Shown: positions 53,081 to 61,287, numbered from the stretch's first letter. The stretch: 64,000 bases of DNA from HGM11368 sp051883415 (GCA_051883415.1 JBJETR010000064.1:1-64000); one strand, 5' to 3'. Notes: a model not told the origin generated them from the sequence alone. Numbers and translations are program-made.

Positions 53081-53109
53081 CAAAAACTCAATACGTATCG
53101 GCTTTTTAA
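53081..53109. repeat. Copy of the dispersed AAAAAGTCGATACG element
   Basis: CAAAAACTCAATACGTATCG followed by GCTTTTTAA. It differs slightly from the copy at 56030 but keeps the ATACGTAT centre and A/T flanks. Confidence 0.5.
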
Positions 53110-53227
53110 TTTTTTAGTCAAAAAAATGCCACCAATATGATTGAGATAAAACGTATGTAAAAATTTGTAGACTTAGGAAAAAATACGTTATGCAAGTCGT
53201 ACTTGATAAAATGCAAGAAATGCTTGC

Positions 53228-53256
53228 TTGACAAAGCCCTTGAGTAATGTCATAAT
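53228..53256 (+). promoter_or_regulatory. Promoter of the 49-residue membrane peptide gene
   Basis: TTGACA (53228-53233), 17-bp spacer, TGtCATAAT with the hexamer at 53251-53256. Confidence 0.65.
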
Positions 53257-53280
53257 TGGTATAAGTAGGAGGTGTCGTCA

Positions 53281-53430
53281 ATGGAAGATAAGGATATAAA
53301 GCAAATTATTCAAGAAGTGCTAAAGGCACAAAAGAAAAGCATATTTTGGCAAAAGGTGATAAGCGTTGCACTCGTCGCGATAATCTTCTTGTTGATAGTA
53401 GCGTTGTTGTGTATTACTGAGACGATATAG
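53281..53430 (+). CDS. 49-residue single-pass membrane peptide
   Basis: A short gene supported by a full promoter, a strong Shine-Dalgarno (AGGAGGTG, ending about seven bases before the ATG) and its own terminator. The product starts MEDKDIKQIIQEVLKAQKK, an amphipathic charged helix, followed by one membrane helix (VISVALVAIIFLLIVALLCI) and a short end TETI. It resembles small regulatory membrane peptides in layout, but I do not recognise it. Confidence 0.75.
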   Translation: MEDKDIKQIIQEVLKAQKKSIFWQKVISVALVAIIFLLIVALLCITETI

Positions 53431-53471
53431 CCAACGCATAAACTAGACATTATTTCATTATTTTTTCCTCT

Positions 53472-53508
53472 AAAAAGAGCAAACTGTATTAGACGTTTGC
53501 TCTTTTTT
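53472..53508 (+). terminator. Terminator of the 49-residue peptide gene
   Basis: AAAAAGAGCAAAC, loop TGTATTAGAC, GTTTGCTCTTTTTT. It can also act for the convergent reductase gene. Confidence 0.85.
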
Positions 53509-53547
53509 ATTGAGTATATAATAGTATACGTCTATTTGGATAACGTT

Positions 53548-54279
53548 TTACGTGTTCCAACCGCCGTTGATTGATAGCACTTGCCCGTTGATATAGCTAG
53601 CTTCGTCGCTTGCCAGCCACAATACCGCCTTGGCAATATCGTCGGTACTTCCTATTCTTTGGCAAGGTATATCGTCTATAATATCTTGCAGGTCGCATGC
53701 GCTAAGACGTGCGTTCATATCCGTGTCTATTATACCGGGCGAGATACAGTTGACTCTGATATTGTTGTAGCCGAGTTCTTTTGCCATTGCCTTGCTAAAG
53801 GCGATAATTCCGCCTTTGGTAGCAGAGTAGACGGCTTCGCAAGAACCGCCTATCTCGCCCCATATCGAGGATATATTGATAATATTGCCCGACCGGTTGG
53901 AGAGCATGCATTTAGCGACCTTTTGAGTCATCACGATTGTACCCGTAAGGTTGACGGCAATAGTATTATTGATTTGCTCGATAGGCATATCTATGAGTAG
54001 TCCGCTAGCAGATATACCCGCATTGTTGACGAGTAGGTCAACCTTGCCCCATCTATCAAGGGTAAATCTAACGAGAGCCTCTGCTTGTGCTTCGTCGGAT
54101 ACGTCTGCCTTGTAGCATACTGCCGACAATCCTTGCACAGTCAATTCGTCGACCAAAGCCTTGGCTTGCTCTTCGGAGCTATTGTAATTGATAACCACGT
54201 TGTAGTTGTTTTGGGCAAGAAGGGTAGCAGTTGCTCTACCAATTCCTCGACTTGCACCCGTAATAATTGCTGTTTTCAT
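53548..54279 (-). CDS. Short-chain dehydrogenase/reductase, FabG-like
   Basis: A 243-residue SDR enzyme with the cofactor motif TGASRGIG, LLVNNAG, the catalytic Ser (INISSIWG), Tyr-x-x-x-Lys (YSATKGG) and the C-terminal YINGQVLSINGGWNT, all as in 3-oxoacyl-ACP reductase. It should reduce a keto group with NAD(P)H. It stands alone, away from fab genes, so the natural substrate is uncertain. Transcribed from a promoter that overlaps the helicase promoter and is predicted leaderless. Confidence 0.88.
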   Translation of the reverse strand: MKTAIITGASRGIGRATATLLAQNNYNVVINYNSSEEQAKALVDELTVQGLSAVCYKADVSDEAQAEALVRFTLDRWGKVDLLVNNAGISASGLLIDMPIEQINNTIAVNLTGTIVMTQKVAKCMLSNRSGNIINISSIWGEIGGSCEAVYSATKGGIIAFSKAMAKELGYNNIRVNCISPGIIDTDMNARLSACDLQDIIDDIPCQRIGSTDDIAKAVLWLASDEASYINGQVLSINGGWNT

Positions 54280-54285
54280 ACTTCA

Positions 54286-54314
54286 ATTATAACCAAGCAG
54301 TTGAAGAAAAGCAA
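54286..54314 (-). promoter_or_regulatory. Promoter giving a leaderless SDR mRNA
   Basis: Minus strand TTGCTT (54314-54309), 17-bp spacer, TATAAT (54291-54286). ATG 54279 comes six bases later. The -35 region lies within the spacer of the plus-strand helicase promoter. Confidence 0.72.
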
Positions 54315-54329
54315 CTTTTGGTGTATATT
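54301..54329 (+). promoter_or_regulatory. Promoter giving a leaderless helicase mRNA
   Basis: TTGAAG (54301-54306), 17-bp spacer, TATATT (54324-54329). ATG 54336 comes six bases later. It overlaps the divergent SDR promoter, so polymerase probably cannot occupy both. Confidence 0.68.
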
Positions 54330-54335
54330 ATACGT

Positions 54336-55991
54336 ATGAATAATTTTTTTGAAGAGATAAACATAGACAATAATATCGTCAGAGCCTTGACGGAAAACGG
54401 CATCTTCGAGCCAACGCCCATTCAGAGGGAGATTATTCCACTTGCTATGCAAGGCGGTGACGTGGTAGGTCAAGCGCCTACGGGCACGGGCAAGACGCTT
54501 GCTTTCGTTTTGCCTATTCTAAACAGCGTTGATAGAGAGGACGACGGCACGCAAATTATGGTGTTGTGTCCTACGAGAGAATTGGTTATGCAGATATGCG
54601 CCGTATTTAGCGACACCCTCAAATATACCGAAAAGATTAGGGTTGCTGGGCTATACGGCGGACAAAATATCCAACGTCAACTTATGTTTTTGAGGAAGAA
54701 ACCGCAAATAGTCGTAGGAACGGTGGGTAGAGTGCTCGACCATATAGACCGTAAAACGCTAAAATTAGCTAAAATCAAGGCGTTGGTGCTCGATGAGTGC
54801 GACGAAATGTTCGATATGGGATTTAGAAAAGATATAGAGAGCATAATGTCGTTGTGCCCAAAGGATTGTCAAAAGATGCTCTTTTCGGCGACTATTCCAA
54901 CCGAAATCAAGTCGCTCATAGACCAAAGACTTGAGTCGCCTAGGTACGTCAAAGCTACTATAGACGGTGAAAACACACCGAAGATCGAGCAAAAATATAG
55001 CGTGGTCAAGGATAGCCAACGAGTAGGATATCTTCTACAAATCATAGACGATAACAACTACGATAGAGTTATTGTCTTTTGCAATACCAAGAAACGTGCG
55101 GACAAGCTTGGCGAGGCGCTTGCCAAAAAGCGTAGAAATGCGGTAGTGTTGCACGGTGACCTCAAACAGTCGCAAAGAACGGCTATGATGAAACAGTTTA
55201 GGAAGGGACAAGTCGAGATGCTCATAGCTACCGACGTGGCGGCAAGGGGTATTGACGTGGATGACGTTCAAGCCATAATCAACTTTGATCCGCCTACTAC
55301 GCCCGACTTTTACGTGCACCGTATAGGAAGGACGGCGAGAGCGAGCAAAGGCGGTGCAGCCTATACTTTTATAGACGGAGAACAAACGGCAAATATTCCG
55401 CTATATCAAAAGGCAGCGAACAACGCATTGCAGTATTTGGAGATGAATGGGGACGTTGACAGCTTTACTTTGCCTAAGGATAGCTCCAATCGTCTAAATC
55501 GTGAATGCGTAGAAGCCAACGTGTCGAGATTTTTTGTCAACGTGGGCAAAAAGGATATGCTAGATAAGGATACCGTAGTCAAGATAATTACCACCAAGAC
55601 GGCTATCAAAATTTACGAGATAACTGACGTCAAGCTGAGAGATACCTATGGCTTTGTCGAAGTGGTCAAAGGCAAGGAAAGCGAGCTCAAAAAGCTCGAA
55701 GGCATGACGATAGGTAAGCGTAAATTGAGTATAGAAGAAGCCGACAAAGAGAAGATGCAAAAGCCGTCTAAAGAGGGTAAGAGCGATTATAAATCAAGCA
55801 AGAAGTCTGCCAAAAGCGACAATGGAGGCTACAAGTCTGGCAAGAAGTCGGATAAGAGTAGCTATAGAGAGAGTCGAAAGAAAAACGGCGTGGGCGATAG
55901 AGCTAAGAAGAGTGTCAAGGGTAGTGCCAAGAGTTCACGAGACACCAAGTCCAAGTACCCTTCCAAAAAGAGATACCAAACACAAAAATAG
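54336..55991 (+). CDS. DEAD-box RNA helicase (DECD variant) with DbpA-type RNA-binding domain
   Basis: A 551-residue ATP-dependent RNA helicase. Helicase motifs in order: Q motif EPTPIQ, motif I APTGTGKT, Ia PTRELV, II as DECD instead of DEAD (LVLDECDEMFD), III SAT, then HGDLKQSQR, ATDVAARGIDV and HRIGRTAR. Residues about 400-475 resemble the RRM-like DbpA domain that binds 23S rRNA. The last about 75 residues are a Lys/Ser-rich repetitive tail (KSGKKSDKSS). A role in ribosome assembly or cold adaptation is likely from the family. The start is set by a -10 six bases upstream. Confidence 0.92.
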   Translation: MNNFFEEINIDNNIVRALTENGIFEPTPIQREIIPLAMQGGDVVGQAPTGTGKTLAFVLPILNSVDREDDGTQIMVLCPTRELVMQICAVFSDTLKYTEKIRVAGLYGGQNIQRQLMFLRKKPQIVVGTVGRVLDHIDRKTLKLAKIKALVLDECDEMFDMGFRKDIESIMSLCPKDCQKMLFSATIPTEIKSLIDQRLESPRYVKATIDGENTPKIEQKYSVVKDSQRVGYLLQIIDDNNYDRVIVFCNTKKRADKLGEALAKKRRNAVVLHGDLKQSQRTAMMKQFRKGQVEMLIATDVAARGIDVDDVQAIINFDPPTTPDFYVHRIGRTARASKGGAAYTFIDGEQTANIPLYQKAANNALQYLEMNGDVDSFTLPKDSSNRLNRECVEANVSRFFVNVGKKDMLDKDTVVKIITTKTAIKIYEITDVKLRDTYGFVEVVKGKESELKKLEGMTIGKRKLSIEEADKEKMQKPSKEGKSDYKSSKKSAKSDNGGYKSGKKSDKSSYRESRKKNGVGDRAKKSVKGSAKSSRDTKSKYPSKKRYQTQK

Positions 55992-56012
55992 ACGCTATTT
56001 TTAGCGTCTAGT
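55989..56012 (+). terminator. Terminator of the helicase gene
   Basis: TAGACGCTA, TTTTT, TAGCGTCTA then GTTT. The stem overlaps the stop codon. Confidence 0.6.
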
Positions 56013-56029
56013 TTGATGTTTGATTTAGT

Positions 56030-56056
56030 CAAAAAGTCGATACGTATCGACTTTTT
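56030..56056. terminator. Palindromic element acting as bidirectional terminator (AAAAAGTCGATACG family)
   Basis: AAAAAGTCGATACGTATCG continues ACTTTTT: a perfect palindrome with A-run and T-run ends. It lies between the convergent helicase and potD genes. It is the best-preserved member of a four-copy family (others at 15298, 21674 and 53081). Confidence 0.75.
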
Positions 56057-56062
56057 ATTGTT

Positions 56063-57352
56063 TTAGGCGTTGAGGACGTTTGCCCAAACGCTATCTATGA
56101 TTTTGGTATTTTCTTCGCCAAAGTCTGCCATAACGCCACATCTTTTTACAATATCCAAAGATGGGAATTGAACAGGATCCACGATAATGTTCTTGGCTTG
56201 TTCGCTGAGCTCTCCTCCGAAGAAGTAGCTGAGGTCGGAAGCGTCGTAATCTTCGCTTGTATAAGCTACGAATTCGTCGTTGTCATCGTAGTAACCTTGA
56301 CACCAATCAAAGGTTGCTTGTGTTGCCACACAAGAGGTATAGCCAATCCATTCCATATTTTCGATAGCGACGTCTTCTTGGCACAAGAAGTTGATCCAAA
56401 GGTTGGCGGCAACGGTGTTTTTGGCGTACTTAGGAATAGCCCAGCAGTCTACCCAAACGTTGGAGCCTTCTTGAGGTACGTAGTAGTCGAGGTTTCTTGA
56501 GATGCCCAATTCTTCTTGCAATTCTCCCATAGAATAGATTGCGTCGCCCGACCATTGCAGAGCCATATCTACTTTACCTTCAATTATAGCCGACTTACCC
56601 TCGTCAGTCTCGTAACCGCATTTGACGTTTTGTTTTTGCCATACGAGAGATTGTTGAACGGCACTAGCATTGGCAACGTTGTTGAGAGCCATTTCCGGTG
56701 TAATATTGGCGTCATAGCTAGAAGAAGCAGTGTTGCAGAAGGTATAGATTGCACCTACGGCGTAGGTGTCGCGTACGCTCTTTTTCATATTGACTCTGCC
56801 TTGATAAGCAGGATCCCACAATGCACCCCAGCCCTTTAAATCGAGGTATTCGAGAGAAATGACGTCGGTTGCGTACACGATACCCATCGTTCCCCACATA
56901 TAAGGAGTGGAGTACTTTCCGCTTGGATCGTAGGTGAAGTTGTTGACGGTGTTGTCAAGGAAGTAGCCTGATATATTGGACTTGCGATAGTCTTCGATAG
57001 GATTGCCGTCGAGGTCGTCGCCAAGCGGAGATTGCTCGAGGAGCAATTCTTCTCTAAGCATTCTCTCAATCATATAGTCGGAGGCGCAAATCACGTCGTA
57101 GTCGGACTTTTTGATAGCGACTTTGGAGTGCATGGTCTCGTTGGTGTCGTACTCGTCGTAGACGATAGAGATTTTTTTGCCCGTGACGGACTTGTAATAT
57201 TCTTTGAATTGGTCGATGACGTCTTCTCCGATATATTCGGCGCAGTTGTAGATTTTGAGGGTGTCCTCACGGGAGGTACAAGCACTCAAAACGGGGATAC
57301 TCATAGTAATGAGCATAACCGCAATCAACACGATACAAAGTTTTTTCTTCAT
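56063..57352 (-). CDS. potD: Spermidine/putrescine-binding lipoprotein
   Basis: A 429-residue solute-binding protein with lipobox VLSAC (Cys25). It has polyamine-binding family features: LKIYNCAEYIGEDVIDQF, YDVICASDYMIERM, YMWGTMGIVYATDV and WVDCWAIPKYAKN. It is slightly longer than E. coli PotD. Last gene of the pot operon; the ATG overlaps the potC stop by four nt. It captures polyamines outside the membrane for PotBC. Confidence 0.92.
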   Translation of the reverse strand: MKKKLCIVLIAVMLITMSIPVLSACTSREDTLKIYNCAEYIGEDVIDQFKEYYKSVTGKKISIVYDEYDTNETMHSKVAIKKSDYDVICASDYMIERMLREELLLEQSPLGDDLDGNPIEDYRKSNISGYFLDNTVNNFTYDPSGKYSTPYMWGTMGIVYATDVISLEYLDLKGWGALWDPAYQGRVNMKKSVRDTYAVGAIYTFCNTASSSYDANITPEMALNNVANASAVQQSLVWQKQNVKCGYETDEGKSAIIEGKVDMALQWSGDAIYSMGELQEELGISRNLDYYVPQEGSNVWVDCWAIPKYAKNTVAANLWINFLCQEDVAIENMEWIGYTSCVATQATFDWCQGYYDDNDEFVAYTSEDYDASDLSYFFGGELSEQAKNIIVDPVQFPSLDIVKRCGVMADFGEENTKIIDSVWANVLNA

Positions 57353-58176
57353 TTTTTGTAAGCTCCTTGTTTTGAAGTTTTATTTTTCGGTTTGCGGTTG
57401 ATAAGAGCCATCAAACCGAGGATTACCACGAATATTATTGACGACAAAGCTCTCATAGATGCAGGCAAAGATTTTTTGCCGTGAGCTTTGAGATAGATGA
57501 GCGTCGATAGAGTCTGGAAACCGTCGATATTGAATTGGGTAATGACGAAGTCGTCTATCGACAGGGTAAAGGACATCACGAAGCCCATCAATATGCCCGG
57601 CAAAATATCCGGGATAACTACCTTCCACAAGGCTTGCGTCGGCGTGCAGCCAAGGTCGAGAGCAGCCTCGTAAATCTTGTTGTCGCTCTGCTTTAGTCGA
57701 GGCAGTACGTTGAGTATGACGTACGGGGTACAGAAAGTCACGTGAGCCAAAATTACGTTGAGCATTTGTACTTGTCCGTCTAGCTGGACGAAGGTACGTA
57801 AAATGCCAAAGAGCAATACTAGCGAAACGGCGGTGACTATCTCGCTGTTGACCATAGGAATTTGGTTGATATTGGTGATGACGGCTTTTGCCTTCTTCGA
57901 CCTAATGGAGTTGATGCCGATAGCAGCCATCGTACCGAGCAGAGTAGAAATCAAACTTGCCGATACGCCGATGATAGCGGTGTTGCGCAATGCTTCGAAT
58001 ATTGCGGCGCTGTCTCTACCCGTAAAGAGTTCTTTGTAAGCGTCGAAGCTAAAGCCGCCCCAAGAACTGAAAGAAGGCGTATTGGTGAATGAAAAGATAA
58101 TCATCCACAATATTGGCAGATACAAAAATACGAGCACCGCTGCAAATAAGCATTTGACGAGTATTTTCTTTACCAT
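57349..58176 (-). CDS. potC: Spermidine/putrescine ABC transporter permease
   Basis: A 275-residue permease with six membrane helices and the EAA loop contacting the ATPase (YEAALDLGCTPTQALWKVVIPDILPG). It forms the channel with PotB. It overlaps potB by seven nt and potD by four nt, as expected for equimolar subunits. The C-terminus is basic (KPKNKTSKQGAYKK). Confidence 0.92.
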   Translation of the reverse strand: MVKKILVKCLFAAVLVFLYLPILWMIIFSFTNTPSFSSWGGFSFDAYKELFTGRDSAAIFEALRNTAIIGVSASLISTLLGTMAAIGINSIRSKKAKAVITNINQIPMVNSEIVTAVSLVLLFGILRTFVQLDGQVQMLNVILAHVTFCTPYVILNVLPRLKQSDNKIYEAALDLGCTPTQALWKVVIPDILPGILMGFVMSFTLSIDDFVITQFNIDGFQTLSTLIYLKAHGKKSLPASMRALSSIIFVVILGLMALINRKPKNKTSKQGAYKK

Positions 58177-58982
58177 AATCCACCTCCCGAAGAAGCGTTG
58201 TCCTTGTCGTACTTGTTGACGACAATCATAGATATACCGATGACTATCAAGATGATAAAGGACATCGCGCTGGCAACGTTGAGACTGTTGACTACTTGCA
58301 AGTCGATAAAGTCGCCGATGAGGCTTATTTTGTTGCCACTGAGCAGTCCCGAAATTGCAAAGGTGGTGATAGTCGGCATAAATACCATCGTAATTCCGCT
58401 AAGCACTCCGGGGAGGGAGAGGGGAAGCGTCACTCTGACGAAGGCTTTGCGAGGCGAAGCGCCCAGATCGGCGGCACCTTCGAGCAAAGACGGATCTATC
58501 TTGGATATGGTGGTATAGATAGGCATTATCATAAAAGGCAAGTAGTTGTACACCATACCGAAAACGACGGTGCCCATACCCAATTCAACTTCCAGCGCCT
58601 CAAACATTGCTTTGGTGGCAAGGGTACGCAAGAGGAAGTTGATCCACATAGGTAGCATAAATAGCATAACCAGCACCGGACTCTTGTTGTACTTTTTGTC
58701 GGCGAGGAAGAGCGCTACGGGGTAGCCGACCGCCAAGCAAATGAGGGTAGTCAGCAAACCTACGTATATCGAACGGGTGAGCATTTGCACGCTGGAAGGA
58801 CTAAAGATAGTCTTGTAGTTGTCGAAGGTGAAGTTCCAAGACAGCGAGCCGTCGCTCCTCGTCTCGCAAAAAGAGTAGAGTAGCAAAATCAACAGCGGCA
58901 ATATGACGAATATCGCCATAAATACCACGTAAGGGATTGCCAAATATTTGCGAGTAAATCCGCTAAGTTTCATCTTTTTCAT
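58170..58982 (-). CDS. potB: Spermidine/putrescine ABC transporter permease
   Basis: A 270-residue permease of the same fold with the EAA loop LLEGAADLGASPRKAFVRVTLPLSLPG. It pairs with PotC. Its start overlaps the potA stop by four nt. Two possible ATG starts lie three codons apart; the first is used here. Confidence 0.92.
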   Translation of the reverse strand: MKKMKLSGFTRKYLAIPYVVFMAIFVILPLLILLLYSFCETRSDGSLSWNFTFDNYKTIFSPSSVQMLTRSIYVGLLTTLICLAVGYPVALFLADKKYNKSPVLVMLFMLPMWINFLLRTLATKAMFEALEVELGMGTVVFGMVYNYLPFMIMPIYTTISKIDPSLLEGAADLGASPRKAFVRVTLPLSLPGVLSGITMVFMPTITTFAISGLLSGNKISLIGDFIDLQVVNSLNVASAMSFIILIVIGISMIVVNKYDKDNASSGGGLW

Positions 58983-60616
58983 TCTTCTATCATCCTTATA
59001 AACTTAAAGCGGTCAGGCTTGACTGCAATACCCACTCTGTCGCCGTCGTCCCAAAGGTATTCGGTATCGGCAAAGATATGGTGATTGTTGTCGGTTCTTA
59101 GGCATACAATATAGTTTTTGCCCTTATAAATCATAGATTCCACGTTGGCGGCAAGAGGAGCGTCCATCTCGTCGTCGGTCATCTCCACGTCGGTAAACTC
59201 AAATCTAACTACGGCTTTTTTGCCTTTGAGCGTCGTCTCCTCGCCGTCTATCGTAAGGATATCGTTCTCGCTATCGTAGGTGCAATTGCTAAATAAAGCC
59301 GTAGGCGTAAAGTCGTAAGTTCCGCCATACAAGTCGAGGGTAGTGTTGGAGAGGAATTCTACTTGCTTGTCGTTGGCGTAGAGTTCCTTGGTCATGATGT
59401 GGATATTGTCAGGATCGACGTAGAGGCTAACTTCGCTTCCTATAGGTCTTTCTACGGTGTTGTGAATGATAAATTCATAGCCGCCGGCAATGCAAGACAT
59501 CTCGTAATGCACACCCTTAAAAATCGAAGATACGATTTTGCCGTCAAGTATGCCTTTGCCCTTTTCGCGTACTTCCCAGTCCTCAGGTCTTACCACGATA
59601 TCTACCTTTTGGTTAGGTTCGAAGCCGACGTCCACGCAATCCCATTGCACGCCCGCAAAGATAACTTTTTTGTCCTCGGGCATCACGCCGTCGAGAATGT
59701 TGGATTCGCCGATAAAGTCGGCAACGTAAGCCGTCTTAGGCTCGTTGTAAATGTCGATAGGGCTACCTTCTTGGCAAATCTTGCCGTCGCGCATAACTAC
59801 GATAGTGTCACTCATTGTCAAGGCTTCTTCTTGGTCATGGGTGACGTAGATAAAGGTTATGCCGAGTTTTTGGTGCATGGATTTGAGCTCGAGTTGCATC
59901 TCTTGACGCATCTTGAGGTCGAGTGCTCCCAAAGGCTCGTCGAGAAGCAAAATCTTTGGCTCGTTGACGATTGCTCTTGCTATAGCTACTCTCTGTTGTT
60001 GTCCGCCCGAGAGAGAGTTGACGTCACGATTTTCATAGTCGCTGAGTCCAACGATTTTGAGTGCACGACGCACCTTTTCTTCGATAAAAGCCTTGTAACA
60101 GTTTACCTTTTTGGTGGTGACGTTGCCCTTTCTATCCTTGGTGGTTACCATCTTGTATTGACGGCAAAAAGGTACGATTTTGACTGTTTTTTCGCCGTTT
60201 TTGCCCACAATTTCTTGTTCAACGGGTTTGCGTTTTAGATTGACGAGTTTGGTCGCCTTCTCGCCTTTGCGATTGACGTATTCCACCTCTACCTTTTTCA
60301 TCTTCAGACCAAAGGCAATGTTTTTGAATACGTTGAGATGAGGGAAGAGAGCGTACTTTTGGAATACAGTATTGACCTCTCTCTTGTGAGGTGGCAGAGA
60401 GGTGATATCCTCTCCGTCAAAGAGTACTTGTCCTTCGGTTGGTTGCTCAAATCCCGCAATCATACGAAGCGTCGTAGTCTTACCGCAACCGCTTGGACCG
60501 AGTAGGGTGACGAATTGTCCCTTCTCAATCTTGAGATTGGCGTTGTTGACAACCCTCTTGTCGTCGTAATATTTGTTGATATTTTTTAGTTCGAGTATAT
60601 ATTTTTTGTTTTCCAT
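58979..60616 (-). CDS. potA: Spermidine/putrescine ABC transporter ATPase with a long internal insertion
   Basis: A 545-residue ATPase; E. coli PotA has 378. Walker A is GPSGCGKT (40-47), Q-loop VFQ (84-86), signature LSGGQQQR (202-209), Walker B LLLDEP, switch His in YVTHDQEEAL. About 65 extra residues (about 111-177, rich in Lys and Arg, RKGEKATKLVNLKRK and KMVTTKDRKGNVTTKK) are inserted in the helical subdomain before the signature. The C-terminal regulatory region is also enlarged (about 310-545) with two beta-barrel-like parts. It energises uptake and may sense internal polyamine. Confidence 0.92.
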   Translation of the reverse strand: MENKKYILELKNINKYYDDKRVVNNANLKIEKGQFVTLLGPSGCGKTTTLRMIAGFEQPTEGQVLFDGEDITSLPPHKREVNTVFQKYALFPHLNVFKNIAFGLKMKKVEVEYVNRKGEKATKLVNLKRKPVEQEIVGKNGEKTVKIVPFCRQYKMVTTKDRKGNVTTKKVNCYKAFIEEKVRRALKIVGLSDYENRDVNSLSGGQQQRVAIARAIVNEPKILLLDEPLGALDLKMRQEMQLELKSMHQKLGITFIYVTHDQEEALTMSDTIVVMRDGKICQEGSPIDIYNEPKTAYVADFIGESNILDGVMPEDKKVIFAGVQWDCVDVGFEPNQKVDIVVRPEDWEVREKGKGILDGKIVSSIFKGVHYEMSCIAGGYEFIIHNTVERPIGSEVSLYVDPDNIHIMTKELYANDKQVEFLSNTTLDLYGGTYDFTPTALFSNCTYDSENDILTIDGEETTLKGKKAVVRFEFTDVEMTDDEMDAPLAANVESMIYKGKNYIVCLRTDNNHHIFADTEYLWDDGDRVGIAVKPDRFKFIRMIEE

Positions 60617-60628
60617 CGTCGTGTCCTT

Positions 60629-61162
60629 TTAGAATGTAGGAGGGGAAGATACCCACAATATTTTTACGGGCGTATCGCCGTCGTTGACTATATAGTGCTT
60701 TTTGTTGCTTACGAAGTAGAAGGAGTTGCCTTGACTTAGTTTGTACTTCTTTTTGCCAATTATCAGCGTTGCGTTGCCCTCTAGCATATATCCGAATTCC
60801 TCGCCCTCGTGAGGCATATCCTCGAGCGTCTTGCTGTGAGCGTTGAGAGTCATCAGTATCGGCTCCATTTCGTTCTTTTGGCTGTTGGGCACTAGCCACG
60901 TGATAGAGCTGTCGTCGCTCTCCTTGACGAAGAAGTCGTCCTCTTCGAAGACTATTTGCTCGTCGCTGTCATCGTTGAAAAAACTCTTGAGGTCGGAGCC
61001 CAACGCCGACAATATGTCGATGAGGGTGGCGATAGACGGCGAGGCAATGTCGTTTTCTAATTGCGAGATATATCCTTTGGTCAAATCGCATCTGTCGGCA
61101 AGCTCTTCTTGCGTCAGACCGCATTGGAGTCTCAGCGACTTGATTTTGATACCGATTTCCAT
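60629..61162 (-). CDS. Xre-cupin regulator of the polyamine uptake operon
   Basis: A 177-residue repressor-type protein. The helix-turn-helix (residues 1-60: IKIKSLRLQCGLTQEELADR, then GYISQLENDIASPSIATL) is joined to a cupin domain (about 105-175: PHEGEEFGYMLEGNATLIIG and GNSFYFVSNKKHYIVND). This is the PuuR-like architecture whose cupin senses a small ligand, here most likely a polyamine. It is the first gene of the pot operon, 12 nt before potA. Two matching operators lie in its leader, so autoregulation with the transporter is likely. Confidence 0.88.
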   Translation of the reverse strand: MEIGIKIKSLRLQCGLTQEELADRCDLTKGYISQLENDIASPSIATLIDILSALGSDLKSFFNDDSDEQIVFEEDDFFVKESDDSSITWLVPNSQKNEMEPILMTLNAHSKTLEDMPHEGEEFGYMLEGNATLIIGKKKYKLSQGNSFYFVSNKKHYIVNDGDTPVKILWVSSPPTF

Positions 61163-61179
61163 ATTTACCTCCTTTTCCG

Positions 61180-61198
61180 AGTTTAGTAAAACTAAACT
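61180..61198. promoter_or_regulatory. Operator 1 of the pot operon
   Basis: AGTTTAGTAAAACTAAACT is a perfect 19-bp palindrome in the leader, just upstream of the Shine-Dalgarno of the regulator gene. It shares AGTTTA-N7-TAAACT with operator 2. Confidence 0.75.
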
Positions 61199-61233
61199 TC
61201 AAAATTATTGAGTAAAAATTTTGTTAAACTTTG

Positions 61234-61252
61234 AGTTTAGATTTAGTAAACT
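61234..61252. promoter_or_regulatory. Operator 2 of the pot operon
   Basis: AGTTTAGATTTAGTAAACT has the same outer arms (AGTTTA-N7-TAAACT) and covers the predicted transcription start. Its centre is 54 bp from operator 1's centre, about five helical turns, which would allow repressors to cooperate. Confidence 0.72.
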
Positions 61253-61258
61253 GTTTTG

Positions 61259-61287
61259 ATTATATACACCCCCGATATATATGTCAA
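61259..61287 (-). promoter_or_regulatory. Consensus promoter of the pot operon
   Basis: Minus strand TTGACA (61287-61282), 17-bp spacer, TATAAT (61264-61259). A full-consensus promoter that needs a repressor to be controlled; operators lie just downstream. Confidence 0.82.
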
